Source: Qipengyuania pelagi (GTDB taxonomy: Bacteria > Pseudomonadota > Alphaproteobacteria > Sphingomonadales > Sphingomonadaceae). Taken from it: DNA of 64,000 nucleotides. Made by a program: the position numbers and the translations under genes. The DNA lies in NCBI RefSeq assembly GCF_009827295.1, contig NZ_WTYD01000001.1:806001-870000 (forward strand), written 5' to 3'. The notes under the pieces were generated by a model. The model was not told the origin of the DNA. It was given only the letters and a program-made list of their open reading frames with translations, and ran no database searches. Position 1 is the stretch's first letter, and each line of letters begins with the position of its first letter. Below, one piece after another: positions 18,308-27,032 of the stretch.

Positions 18308-19315
18308 ATGGCTACCAAAGTTGCAATCAACGGTTTCGGACGCATCGGACGCCTGGTCGCGCGCGCCATCCTGGAGCGGGACGATCACGATCTCGAACTC
18401 GTCAGCATCAACGATCTGGCCGACACCAAGTCGAACGCTCTGCTGTTCCAGTATGACAGCACGCATGGCCGCTTCCCCGGCACGGTCGAGACGGGCGAGA
18501 ACACCATCACGGTCAACGGCAAGACCATCCAGGTCACCTCGGAACGCGATCCCGGCAACCTCCCGCATGGCGAGCAGGGCATCGACATCGTGCTCGAATG
18601 CACCGGCTTCTTCCAGAGCCACGAACAGGCCGAACCGCATCTGAAGGCGGGCGCCAAGCGCGTGCTGATCTCCGCCCCGGCGAAGAATGTCAGCGCGACG
18701 ATTGTCTATGGCGTCAACCACGAGACGCTGACGAAGGACGACGTGATCGTCTCCAACGCCAGCTGCACCACCAACTGCCTCGCCCCGATCGCGAAGGTCC
18801 TGCATGACACGGTGGGGATCGAGCGTGGCTTCATGACCACGATCCACAGCTACACCAACGACCAGCGTATGCTCGACCAGATGCATTCCGACATGCGCCG
18901 GGCGCGCGGCGGGGCGCAGAACATGATCCCGACCACCACCGGCGCTGCGCGCGCGGTCGGCCTGGTCCTGCCGGAACTGAACGGCAAGCTCGACGGCAGC
19001 TCGGTCCGCGTGCCGACCGCCAATGTCAGCCTGGTCGATCTGGTGTTCACGCCCAATCGCGACACCAGTGTCGAAGAACTGAACGGGGCGCTGAAGGCGG
19101 CGTCGGAAGGCGCGTTGAAGGGCGTGCTCGATTACACCGACCAGCCGCTGGTCTCGAGCGACTTCAACCACCAGCCCGCCAGCTCCACCGTGGACAGCCT
19201 GGAAACCAGCGTGATGGAAGGCAAGCTCGCCCGTGTGGTCAGCTGGTACGACAATGAATGGGGCTTCTCCAACCGTATGCTCGACACTGCGGGCGCGATG
19301 GCGAAGTTCCTCTAA
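18308..19315 (+). CDS. gap: Glyceraldehyde-3-phosphate dehydrogenase
   Basis: NAD-dependent glycolytic/gluconeogenic enzyme of 335 residues. The dinucleotide-binding motif is [15 protein letters not shown] and the catalytic Cys153 sits in [12 protein letters not shown]. The general-base His is in [17 protein letters not shown] upstream of the ATG gives a good ribosome-binding site. It lies between tkt and pgk in the same direction, so it is probably cotranscribed. Confidence 0.97.
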   Translation: MATKVAINGFGRIGRLVARAILERDDHDLELVSINDLADTKSNALLFQYDSTHGRFPGTVETGENTITVNGKTIQVTSERDPGNLPHGEQGIDIVLECTGFFQSHEQAEPHLKAGAKRVLISAPAKNVSATIVYGVNHETLTKDDVIVSNASCTTNCLAPIAKVLHDTVGIERGFMTTIHSYTNDQRMLDQMHSDMRRARGGAQNMIPTTTGAARAVGLVLPELNGKLDGSSVRVPTANVSLVDLVFTPNRDTSVEELNGALKAASEGALKGVLDYTDQPLVSSDFNHQPASSTVDSLETSVMEGKLARVVSWYDNEWGFSNRMLDTAGAMAKFL

Positions 19316-19352
19316 GACCTTGACCCGGAAGCGGGGATGATCGGAATTCGAT

Positions 19353-20555
19353 ATGGCTGATTTCAAGACACTGGACGATCTCCCCGCCGACCTCACCGGC
19401 AAGGTGGCGCTGGTGCGCGTCGACCTCAATCTGCCGATGAAGGACGGGTCCGCCACCGATGTGACGCGGGTGGAGGCGGCGAAGCCGACCATTCTCGAAT
19501 TGACGGAGAAGGGCGCCAAGGTGCTCCTGCTCGCCCATTTCGGGCGGCCCAAGGGCCAGCGGCATTCGACCATGAGCACCAGCTTCGTGCAGGGTGATGT
19601 CGAAAAGGTCATCGGCAAGGAGATCATGTTCATCCCCGAGGTGATGGGCCCGGTGGTCGAACAGTCGATCGGCATCCTGCGCGCGGGCGATATCGGCCTG
19701 CTCGACAATGTCCGCTTCTGGCCGGGCGAGGAGGCGAACGATCCCGACTTCGCGAAGGGGATCGCCGCGCATGGCGATTTCTACGTCAACGACGCGTTCA
19801 GCGCCGCCCACCGTGCCCATGCCAGCACCGAAGGCCTTGCCCGCCTGCTTCCCGCCTATGCGGGGCGTGCCATGGAAGAGGAGCTGAAGGCGCTCGACGC
19901 GGCGCTCGGCGCGCCCGAACAGCCGGTCGCGGCGGTCGTGGGCGGGGCGAAGGTCTCCTCCAAGCTCGACGTGCTGACCAACCTCGTCGGCAAGGTGCAG
20001 CATCTCATCATTGGCGGGGGGATGGCCAACACCTTTCTCGCCGCCAAGGGCGTCGATGTCGGCAAATCGCTGTGCGAACACGATCTCACCGACACCGCCA
20101 ACCGCATCATGGACGAGGCGGATCATGCGGGCTGCACGATCCATCTGCCCTATGATGTCGTGGTGGCGAAGGAATTCGCCGCCAATCCCGAGAGTTTGCG
20201 CACCTGCAACGTCCACGAGGTCGCCGAGGACGAGATGATCCTCGATGTCGGCCCGCAGGCGGTCGAGGCACTTGGCGATGTGCTGAAGACCTGCCGCACC
20301 CTCGTCTGGAACGGACCGCTGGGCGCGTTCGAGACCGAACCCTTCGATGCGGCGACCGTGGCGCTCGCCCGGACCGCGGCGGCGCTGACCGAAAGCGGCT
20401 CGCTGATCTCGGTCGCGGGCGGTGGCGACACGGTCGCGGCACTGGCCCATGCGGGCGCGAAGGACGATTTCACCTTCGTTTCGACGGCCGGGGGCGCGTT
20501 TCTCGAGTGGATGGAGGGTAAAGGCCTTCCGGGTGTGGCCGCCCTCCGCACCTGA
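19353..20555 (+). CDS. pgk: Phosphoglycerate kinase
   Basis: Transfers phosphate between 1,3-bisphosphoglycerate and ADP. The 400 residues show the N-terminal [15 protein letters not shown], the substrate-binding [11 protein letters not shown] and the C-terminal nucleotide part with [12 protein letters not shown] and [18 protein letters not shown]. It is adjacent to gap. The shortened N-terminal substrate loop is a normal alphaproteobacterial form. Confidence 0.97.
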   Translation: MADFKTLDDLPADLTGKVALVRVDLNLPMKDGSATDVTRVEAAKPTILELTEKGAKVLLLAHFGRPKGQRHSTMSTSFVQGDVEKVIGKEIMFIPEVMGPVVEQSIGILRAGDIGLLDNVRFWPGEEANDPDFAKGIAAHGDFYVNDAFSAAHRAHASTEGLARLLPAYAGRAMEEELKALDAALGAPEQPVAAVVGGAKVSSKLDVLTNLVGKVQHLIIGGGMANTFLAAKGVDVGKSLCEHDLTDTANRIMDEADHAGCTIHLPYDVVVAKEFAANPESLRTCNVHEVAEDEMILDVGPQAVEALGDVLKTCRTLVWNGPLGAFETEPFDAATVALARTAAALTESGSLISVAGGGDTVAALAHAGAKDDFTFVSTAGGAFLEWMEGKGLPGVAALRT

Positions 20556-20738
20556 AACGCGCGCCTGGGACGCATCGCTTGTGCGCAGGCGACGCCGAAG
20601 CAGGACGATCGCCACGCTGACCAACAGCGCGATCCCGGAGGCGAACTTCGCCGCGCTTGCCGCTGCCCGGACACATGGCTAAGGACCCCGTGCATACGAA
20701 TGCATTACGGGTGCACCACGGATCGTAAGGACGGATTT

Positions 20739-21638
20739 ATGAATTTCGACGAGATGACCGCGCGGGTGCGCGACGGGCAGGGCTTCATCGCGGCGCTGGA
20801 CCAGTCGGGCGGCTCGACCCCCAAGGCGCTCCAATCCTACGGGGTCGAGGATAGCGAGTGGGACGGCGATGAGGAAATGTTCGCCAAGATCCACGAAATG
20901 CGCTGCCGCATCGTCGATTCGCCCAGCTTCTCGAACGGGAAGGTGATCGGGGCCATCCTGTTCGAAAAGACGATGGAGGGTTGCTCCAAGGACGGCTCGC
21001 CCATTCCGGCCCTGCTGTCGCGACGCGGCATCGTGCCCTTCCTCAAGGTCGACAAGGGGATGCACGACACGGAAAACGGCGTGCAGCTGATGAAGGAAAT
21101 TCCGACCCTGGCAAAGGATTGCGCGCGGGCGAAGGAACTGGGCGTCTTCGGCACCAAGATGCGCTCGGTCATCCACGAAGCCGATCAGAAGGGCGTGGCC
21201 GACAATATCCGCCAGCAGATGGATTACGGCCTCGAAATCCTCGATCAGGGCCTCGTTCCGATCCTGGAACCCGAAGTCAGCCTGAAGAGCGAAAGCCGCG
21301 CCCAGGCCGAAGCGCTGGTGCTGTCCAACGCGCTCGAACAGATGGAACGCGTGCCCGAAGGAAAGCAGGTGATGTGGAAGCTCACCATTCCGAGCGAACC
21401 GAACCTCTACAAGCCGCTGATCGATCATCCCAAGGTGCTGCGCGTGGTGGCGCTTTCGGGCGGTTACAGCCGCGAGGATGCCTGCCGCGAACTCGGCAAG
21501 AACGATGGCATGATCGCGAGCTTCAGCCGCGCTCTGCTCGAAGTCTTGCAGGCCAAGATGGACGACCAGCAATTCGACCAGGCGCTCGGCAATGCGATCG
21601 ACGAAATCGCCTGCGCCAGCACGGGCGAGGTAGCGTAA
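20739..21638 (+). CDS. fbaB: Fructose-bisphosphate aldolase class I
   Basis: Schiff-base aldolase of 299 residues cleaving fructose 1,6-bisphosphate. Key text: FIAALDQSGGSTPKAL (~17-32), GIVPFLKVDKGMH, KMRSVIHEA and LVPILEPEVSL, with VVALSGGYSRE near the phosphate site. The ATG at 20739 follows AAGGA at 8 bases; an upstream start adds 13 non-typical residues and is rejected. The gene follows pgk after ~180 bases that hold no supported feature. Confidence 0.93.
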   Translation: MNFDEMTARVRDGQGFIAALDQSGGSTPKALQSYGVEDSEWDGDEEMFAKIHEMRCRIVDSPSFSNGKVIGAILFEKTMEGCSKDGSPIPALLSRRGIVPFLKVDKGMHDTENGVQLMKEIPTLAKDCARAKELGVFGTKMRSVIHEADQKGVADNIRQQMDYGLEILDQGLVPILEPEVSLKSESRAQAEALVLSNALEQMERVPEGKQVMWKLTIPSEPNLYKPLIDHPKVLRVVALSGGYSREDACRELGKNDGMIASFSRALLEVLQAKMDDQQFDQALGNAIDEIACASTGEVA

Positions 21639-21654
21639 GAGTTGCAGCGCCGCC

Positions 21655-22053
21655 CTATGGCGCGGCGTAGGTGAAGCGATAGGCGCCGGGCTGGATGGCC
21701 TGCCCGGCGACCTGTCCCGGCGTGGCGCCGCTCAGCACATAGCTGCGGTTCATCACCGTATAGGGTTCCCCCAGAGTCAAAGGCACGGTCTGCTGCCAGT
21801 GCGTCGCCGTGATCCGTGTCGAGACGACCAGCTCTCCGGCCCGGACGCATTGGACGTTCTGCGGACAACGGCTGTCCTCGATCACGCTCAGCGGCGTCAG
21901 GATCGTGTCGCCCTGCCACACCGATTCGCCTAGAGCCACGGCGCGCCCCTGCGCCTTGGCTTCCCCGCGAACCATCGGCGTGTCCGGCACGATGGCACAG
22001 CCCGATGCGGCGATTGAGACGAGGAGCGCGGAGAGAGCGAGGGTGCGGGTCAT
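21655..22053 (-). CDS. Hypothetical lipoprotein
   Basis: A 132-residue product with signal peptide and lipobox (LALSALLVSIAASGC, lipidation at Cys19). Two further cysteines (SRCPQNVQC) may form a disulfide. The mature part looks beta-rich. It is convergent with fba and divergent from thiE. No family is recognised with certainty; location in a membrane leaflet facing the periplasm is inferred from the lipobox. Confidence 0.68.
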   Translation of the reverse strand: MTRTLALSALLVSIAASGCAIVPDTPMVRGEAKAQGRAVALGESVWQGDTILTPLSVIEDSRCPQNVQCVRAGELVVSTRITATHWQQTVPLTLGEPYTVMNRSYVLSGATPGQVAGQAIQPGAYRFTYAAP

Positions 22054-22130
22054 TCGCCTGTCTGGCGCCCCTGTCGCTTTCGCGAGGCTGAATATCGACG
22101 CGACGCTTTACCGAGGCTAGGGGCGTGTCG

Positions 22131-22763
22131 ATGACCGATCCTGTCCAGACCCAGCTCTATCTCATCTCCCCGCTCAATGTGACGGGCAATTTCCCGCACC
22201 GGCTCGAACGCGCGCTCGATGTGGCGCCGGGTGTGGTGACCGCGTTCCAGTTCCGCGTGAAGGATATCGACCAGCACGAAGCCGCGCGGCTCGCCGAACC
22301 GCTTCAGGCAATCTGCGCGGCGCGGGATGTCGCTTTCATCGTCAACGATTCGATCCCGCTCGCCAAGCGTCTGGGTGCCGACGGGGTTCATCTCGGCCAG
22401 AAGGACGGGACGGTGGAAGATGCGCGCGAGCAATTGGGGCGCGATGCGCAGGTCGGCGTCACCTGTCACGCCAGCCGCCATCTCGCGATGGAAGCGGGGG
22501 AAGCGGGGGCGGATTACGTCGCCTTCGGAGCGTTTTACCCCAGCACCACCAAACAGAGCGAGCACCGGCCCGAACCGGACCTGGTCGAATGGTGGTCCGG
22601 CCTGTTCGAGATCCCCTGCGTCGCCATCGGTGGCATCACGCCGGACAATTGCCGCCCGCTGATCGAGGCAGGCGCGGATTTCCTCGCCGTGTCGGGCGCG
22701 GTCTGGAACGGGGACGAGGCCGCGGCCGTGAAAGCCTTCGCGGAGCAAATTTCGCTTCCGTGA
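22131..22763 (+). CDS. thiE: Thiamine-phosphate synthase
   Basis: Joins hydroxymethylpyrimidine diphosphate and thiazole phosphate to give thiamine phosphate. About 210 residues with a TIM-barrel look: FIVNDSIPLAKRLGADGVHL, GVTCHASRHLAMEAGEAGAD, YVAFGAFYPSTTK and CVAIGGITPDN. The ATG at 22131 has AGGGG seven bases upstream, so it is preferred over the GTG six bases earlier. No thiamine riboswitch is visible upstream. The neighbouring tkt and bkd products use its end product. Confidence 0.9.
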   Translation: MTDPVQTQLYLISPLNVTGNFPHRLERALDVAPGVVTAFQFRVKDIDQHEAARLAEPLQAICAARDVAFIVNDSIPLAKRLGADGVHLGQKDGTVEDAREQLGRDAQVGVTCHASRHLAMEAGEAGADYVAFGAFYPSTTKQSEHRPEPDLVEWWSGLFEIPCVAIGGITPDNCRPLIEAGADFLAVSGAVWNGDEAAAVKAFAEQISLP

Positions 22764-22816
22764 GTTCATCCTCCCGAAGCGAGGTCGAAACTCGCTTATC
22801 CGTTCGGGAGAATTAC

Positions 22817-24100
22817 ATGCGCCACCTCGTTTTTGCCGCCGTTTCCTCGCTCGCACTCGCCGCGTGCAGCATGAGCGGGCAGGATAACGATACCGGAGAG
22901 GAAACCACAGCAACCGCAGATACCGGTTCCGACTACGGCTACGACACCTACGGTGAGAATAATCTCGCCGACACGATGGCCTCCGACGACAGTGCGGCCA
23001 TGCGCGACAGCGCGCAGGCGGGCAGAAATGCCAGCAATATGGGGCAAGAGAGCGCCGGAGACGCGATCCCCGACAGCGAGGAGCGCCCGATCATGCAGGC
23101 GCAGGTCGTGCTCGACCGCATCGGCTTCGGCCCCGGCGTGATCGACGGGAAGATGGGCATGAGCACCGAAAACGCGCTCCGAGGCTTTCAGGAAGCCAAC
23201 GACCTCGAAACGTCGGGCGAACTCGACGAGGCGACCAAGCAGGCACTCGCCGAATGGGATCGCATTCCCGCGACTCGTATCGTAACCATCCCGGACAATT
23301 GGGGCGAGGCCGATTACGAGGCGATCCCGGAAGATACCGCCGCCAAGGCGAAGATGGAGCGGCTCGGTTACACTTCGCTCGACGAGCGATTGGCGGAGCG
23401 TTTCCATACGACGATCGATGTCCTGAAACAGCTCAACCCCAATGGCCAGCCTGCGGGAATGAGCGGGCAGGGAACGGCGTCGCCTGCGTCGACATCCTCT
23501 GCGGCGCCTTCTCCCACCCCGACTGCGACTGCGACTGCGACCGCGACGGGCACGGCCACGGCGCAGAGCGTCTTCCGTCCGGGGCAGCGCATCCGCGTTC
23601 CGAATATTGGCGGCGACCGGATCGAACCGGGTGCGATCGGCGATCGCAACTGGCAGCGCACGCTCGCATCGCTGGGTGTCGGATCGGACCAGCTGGAGGT
23701 CGATCGCATCGTCGTCAGCAAGGCGGGCAAGACGCTGAAGGCCTATCAGGGCGACAAACTGGTCGCGCTGTTCACCGTCAGCTCCGGCTCGAGCCAGTTT
23801 CCCTTGCCGCTGGGCGAGTGGGACATCGAGGGCGAGGCCTATAATCCGACTTACAGCTACGATCCCGAAGTGCTGGGCCAGGGAGATGGCGAGACCTACA
23901 GTCTGCCCGCAGGGCCTAACAGCCCGGTCGGCGTGGTGTGGATCGATCTCAGCAAGGAGCATTACGGCATCCACGGGACGCCCGATCCCGAAACGATCGG
24001 CCGGGCCCAGTCCAGCGGCTGCGTGCGCCTCACCAACTGGGACGCCGCGCGGCTTGCCGGGATGGTATCGCAATCGACGCGCGTGATATTCGAAGCGTGA
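22817..24100 (+). CDS. L,D-transpeptidase lipoprotein with peptidoglycan-binding domain
   Basis: A 427-residue cell-wall cross-linking enzyme. The N-terminus has a lipobox (SLALAAC), an acidic linker, then a peptidoglycan-binding domain (~95-145, VVLDRIGFGPGVIDGKMGMS). A Thr/Ala/Pro-rich spacer (~215-250) and the C-terminal YkuD domain follow, with catalytic His386 in YGIHGTPDPE and Cys402 in QSSGCVRL. GGGAG upstream of the ATG fixes the start. The next gene is a cell-wall M23 peptidase on the same strand. Confidence 0.9.
   Translation: MRHLVFAAVSSLALAACSMSGQDNDTGEETTATADTGSDYGYDTYGENNLADTMASDDSAAMRDSAQAGRNASNMGQESAGDAIPDSEERPIMQAQVVLDRIGFGPGVIDGKMGMSTENALRGFQEANDLETSGELDEATKQALAEWDRIPATRIVTIPDNWGEADYEAIPEDTAAKAKMERLGYTSLDERLAERFHTTIDVLKQLNPNGQPAGMSGQGTASPASTSSAAPSPTPTATATATATGTATAQSVFRPGQRIRVPNIGGDRIEPGAIGDRNWQRTLASLGVGSDQLEVDRIVVSKAGKTLKAYQGDKLVALFTVSSGSSQFPLPLGEWDIEGEAYNPTYSYDPEVLGQGDGETYSLPAGPNSPVGVVWIDLSKEHYGIHGTPDPETIGRAQSSGCVRLTNWDAARLAGMVSQSTRVIFEA
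23521..23550 (+). repeat. Hexanucleotide tandem repeat inside the L,D-transpeptidase gene
   Basis: GACTGC is repeated three times, followed by GACCGC and GACGGG variants. The repeat codes for an alternating Thr-Ala spacer. Its six-base unit preserves the frame when copies are gained or lost, so linker length could vary between strains. Confidence 0.7.
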
Positions 24101-24131
24101 CGCCTTCGCGACCGCAGGCTATCGTCACCCC

Positions 24132-24848
24132 ATGAAATTCGCCGATCGCATCCTCACCATCATCGTCACGGCCACCGTCACCAGCATGGTGTGGATCGTG
24201 GCGGGCGGCAGCCTGATCGAGAATGCGGGCAGCGACAGCCAGATCGGAAAGACCAGCCCCGCCGCTGCCGCGCCGAGCCCGACGGTGTCCGCGTCACCGT
24301 CCCAGGCCGGATTGGAGACGCCGATCAGCGATCAGGCGCGCAACGCGGCGGCGCTCAACACCCGCGTCGTGCGCACGCCTGACGCGGGCCAGATCGCCGA
24401 CCTGCTGATCCCGGTGCTGAACGTGCGGCCTGCCGATCTCAGCGATACTTTCACCGATTCGCGTGGGGGTGGCAGCCGCCTGCACGAAGCGATCGACATC
24501 ATGGCGCCACGCGGGACCAGCGTGGTCGCCGCGGCGCCCGGTGAAATCGAGCGCCTCTTCCGCTCGGATGCGGGCGGCAACACGATCTATGTCCGCTCGG
24601 CAGACGGCGAGACCATCCATTATTACGCCCATATGGACGAATATGCCGAGGGTCTGCGCGAGGGGCAAAGGGTGCGGCGGGGGCAGCGATTGGGCACAGT
24701 TGGGAGCACGGGCAACGCATCGCCCGATGCGCCGCATCTCCATTTCGCGATCCTCCAGACCACGCCCGACGCCGAATGGTGGGAGCCCGCGAATGCGGTG
24801 AACCCGTATCCCCTGCTGTCGGGTTCGGGATCGCAGGCCGAGCGCTGA
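24132..24848 (+). CDS. M23 family metallopeptidase (LytM domain), membrane-anchored
   Basis: A 238-residue putative peptidoglycan endopeptidase. One N-terminal membrane helix (~7-27, ILTIIVTATVTSMVWIVAGG), a Ser/Pro/Ala-rich linker, then the LytM domain. Zinc ligands are visible as His118 and Asp122 (HEAIDI) and His204 of HLHF, with His202 as catalytic His. It lies 31 bases after the L,D-transpeptidase gene. Confidence 0.9.
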   Translation: MKFADRILTIIVTATVTSMVWIVAGGSLIENAGSDSQIGKTSPAAAAPSPTVSASPSQAGLETPISDQARNAAALNTRVVRTPDAGQIADLLIPVLNVRPADLSDTFTDSRGGGSRLHEAIDIMAPRGTSVVAAAPGEIERLFRSDAGGNTIYVRSADGETIHYYAHMDEYAEGLREGQRVRRGQRLGTVGSTGNASPDAPHLHFAILQTTPDAEWWEPANAVNPYPLLSGSGSQAER

Positions 24849-24851
24849 GCT

Positions 24852-25214
24852 TCAGCGTGCGATGCGGTTGCAGCGCACGCGGCCCAACGTTCCGTCCGAT
24901 TTTACCTGCTGGAACAGTCCGCCGGGGATCCGGCGCAGCCGCATATCCTTGAGCGGACCGCGCGTGAAGACCAGCGTATCGCCTTCGAACAGGTAGATGC
25001 CCTTGCCGGACACATGGCTGTAGCGCGAGGCGCTGGAGATGCGGAACGAGAGGTCGGGCATCGCGACATAGGCGCGCCCTTCGGCATCGCCGGGGAGCGC
25101 GCATTGATAGCGACCCTGCGGCACCACCCCGATATCGTGGGCCGCGACCGGGCTGGCGGAGGGGAGGAAACTCGCGCAAAGGGCCAGAATGGAGGCGAAG
25201 GCTCGAACCGTCAT
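24852..25214 (-). CDS. Hypothetical exported protein
   Basis: A ~120-residue product with a signal peptide (MTVRAFASILALCASFLPSA, cleavage after VAA) and a beta-rich mature region (GRYQCALPGDAEGRAYVAMP). The ATG at 25214 is chosen because it opens directly into the signal peptide. It converges on the M23 gene; the overlap region CGCTGA-GCT-TCAGCG forms a small hairpin. No function is assigned. Confidence 0.65.
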   Translation of the reverse strand: MTVRAFASILALCASFLPSASPVAAHDIGVVPQGRYQCALPGDAEGRAYVAMPDLSFRISSASRYSHVSGKGIYLFEGDTLVFTRGPLKDMRLRRIPGGLFQQVKSDGTLGRVRCNRIAR

Positions 25215-25386
25215 GCCCGCGATATAGAGCATCGCCACGCGTCCCGCCACCCGCCCGCCAGCCGCGCGGTGCCCAAACGCCAGCCGCTCCTTCGCCAGCC
25301 TTGTCGTTCGGCGCGCGCTCGGCTAAGCGCCCGGCACACTTGCGCGGGCGTCCGACAGGCCCGGCACAGACGAAGGCACATCCCCT

Positions 25387-25950
25387 ATGAAGATCAGCGG
25401 CGTGGACATCCGTCCCGGCAACATCCTCGAATATGAAGGCGGCATCTGGAAGGTCGCCAAAATCCAGCATACCCAGCCGGGCAAGGGCGGGGCCTATATG
25501 CAGGTCGAGATGAAGAACCTGCAGGACGGCCGCAAGACGAATGTCCGCTTCCGCAGCGCCGACACGGTCGAAAAGGTGCGGCTCGACACCAAGGACTATC
25601 AGTTCCTCTATGAAGACGGCGATATGCTCGTCTTCATGGATCAGGAAACCTACGAGCAGATCAACCTGCCCAGCGATCTCCTCGGCGATGCGCGCCCGTT
25701 CCTTCAGGACGGGATGCAGGCCAAGCTGGAATTGTGGGAAGAAAAGCCCATCAGCGTGGAGCTACCCGCCCAGGTCGAAGCCACCATCGTCGAAGCCGAT
25801 GCGGTGGTGAAGGGCCAGACCGCTTCGTCCAGCTACAAGCCCGCCGTGCTCGACAATGGCGTGCGCATCATGGTCCCGCCGCACATCGAAAGCGGCACGC
25901 GGATCGTGGTCGACGTCTACGAACAGAGCTACGTCGGCAAGGCTGGCTGA
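25387..25950 (+). CDS. efp: Elongation factor P
   Basis: Relieves ribosomes stalled at polyproline stretches by entering the E-site. The 187 residues match the usual length with three beta-barrel domains. The tip Lys33 in [13 protein letters not shown] is the position modified in this family. The signature LVPP-type segment appears as [16 protein letters not shown]. It is followed after six bases by suhB in the same direction. Confidence 0.96.
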   Translation: MKISGVDIRPGNILEYEGGIWKVAKIQHTQPGKGGAYMQVEMKNLQDGRKTNVRFRSADTVEKVRLDTKDYQFLYEDGDMLVFMDQETYEQINLPSDLLGDARPFLQDGMQAKLELWEEKPISVELPAQVEATIVEADAVVKGQTASSSYKPAVLDNGVRIMVPPHIESGTRIVVDVYEQSYVGKAG

Positions 25951-25956
25951 TCGATC

Positions 25957-26778
25957 ATGGCAGCTATTTCCGGTCTCATCCGCGTGATGGAAAAGGCCGC
26001 GCGCAAGGCGGGCGCGCGGATGCGCCGCGATTTCGGCGAGGTCGAGCACTTGCAGGTCAGCCGCAAGGGTCCGGCTGATTTCGTCAGCAAGGCCGATATG
26101 CGGGCCGAGCGGGCGATCTATGACGAACTGCTCGCCGCGCGGCCCGATTGGGGCTTCGTGATGGAAGAAGCCGGAATCATCGAAGGGGACCCGGACAAGC
26201 CGCGCTGGATCGTCGATCCGCTCGACGGGACCAGCAACTTCCTTCACGGCATCCCCCATTTCGCGATCTCGATCGCGGTGCAGGAGCCCAAATTGGGCGG
26301 CGGGGGCTGGAACGAGGTGACCGCGGGGGTCGTCTACCAGCCGATCACCGACGAGACATTCTGGGCGGAAAAGAGCCGGGGCGCCTGGTTGCATGATGGG
26401 CGCCTGCGCGTCTCGGGCCGCCGCAATCTGAGCGAAGCGCTCATCGCCACCGGCGTGCCCTTTCAGGGCCATGGCGATTTTTCGGAATGGACGAAGATCT
26501 TCTCGGCGATCGGGCCGCAGGTCGCGGGCATTCGCCGCTTCGGCGCCGCCTCGCTCGATCTCGCCTGGCTCGCCGCCGGGCGGTATGACGGGTTCTGGGA
26601 AAGCGGGCTCAACGATTGGGATACGGCGGCAGGCTGCCTGATCGTGCGCGAAGCGGGGGGGTTCGTCAGCGATTTCCGGGGCCGTTCGATGCCGATCCAT
26701 TCCAACCAGGTCCTGGCCGCGAACGACGCGCTGCATTCCAAGCTTCACAAGCTGCTGGTCGGCGCTTTGAAGAAGTAA
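25957..26778 (+). CDS. suhB: Inositol-1-monophosphatase family protein
   Basis: Mg-dependent phosphatase of 273 residues. The metal-binding motifs are clear: WIVDPLDGTSNFLHGIPHF (~86-104) and WDTAAGCLIVREAGG (~217-231), with the EEAG-type site as VMEEAGI. It is translated just after efp. In enterobacteria SuhB also works in rRNA antitermination; whether that holds here cannot be seen. Confidence 0.93.
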   Translation: MAAISGLIRVMEKAARKAGARMRRDFGEVEHLQVSRKGPADFVSKADMRAERAIYDELLAARPDWGFVMEEAGIIEGDPDKPRWIVDPLDGTSNFLHGIPHFAISIAVQEPKLGGGGWNEVTAGVVYQPITDETFWAEKSRGAWLHDGRLRVSGRRNLSEALIATGVPFQGHGDFSEWTKIFSAIGPQVAGIRRFGAASLDLAWLAAGRYDGFWESGLNDWDTAAGCLIVREAGGFVSDFRGRSMPIHSNQVLAANDALHSKLHKLLVGALKK

Positions 26779-26842
26779 CATTCGGCGCGGCAAGGGGAGG
26801 ATTGTCTTTGGCGATCCGCTCCGCTATCCGCGCCGCTTCCGT

Positions 26843-26927
26843 GCCTCCGTGGCGGAATTGGTAGACGCGCTCGACTCAAAATCGAGTTTCTAACGAAGTG
26901 CCGGTTCGAGTCCGGCCGGGGGTACCA
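26843..26927 (+). tRNA. tRNA-Leu (anticodon CAA)
   Basis: An 85-base class II tRNA with acceptor stem GCCTCCG/CGGGGGT, anticodon loop CTCAAAA (anticodon CAA) and a long variable arm TTCTAACGAA. The T-arm is CGGTTCGAGTCCG and CCA is encoded. It reads TTG. Confidence 0.96.
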
Positions 26928-27032
26928 GAGTTTTTGCGCTGCACGCTGGGGTTCGCGAATGCAGGACCTCGCGCCTCGCGCTCTTAATTTCTTGCTTTCC
27001 TAGCGCGTGCCTGTGATCGGTCATCCCGAGAG

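Noticed and set aside
17000..19708. A 902-codon open frame antisense to transketolase and gap
   Set aside because: It lies entirely over well-supported genes on the other strand. High GC and strong third-position bias leave the mirrored frame free of stops, and its translated text is low-complexity and matches no family.
20556..20738. Small genes between pgk and fba on either strand
   Set aside because: A hydrophobic minus-strand frame (LLVSVAIVLLRRRLR) lacks a usable start close to a ribosome-binding site and runs on into pgk antisense; no support for a gene.
22054..22130. Thiamine riboswitch before thiE
   Set aside because: The 77-base divergent gap is too short and shows none of the conserved TPP-riboswitch core; the upstream gene runs the other way.
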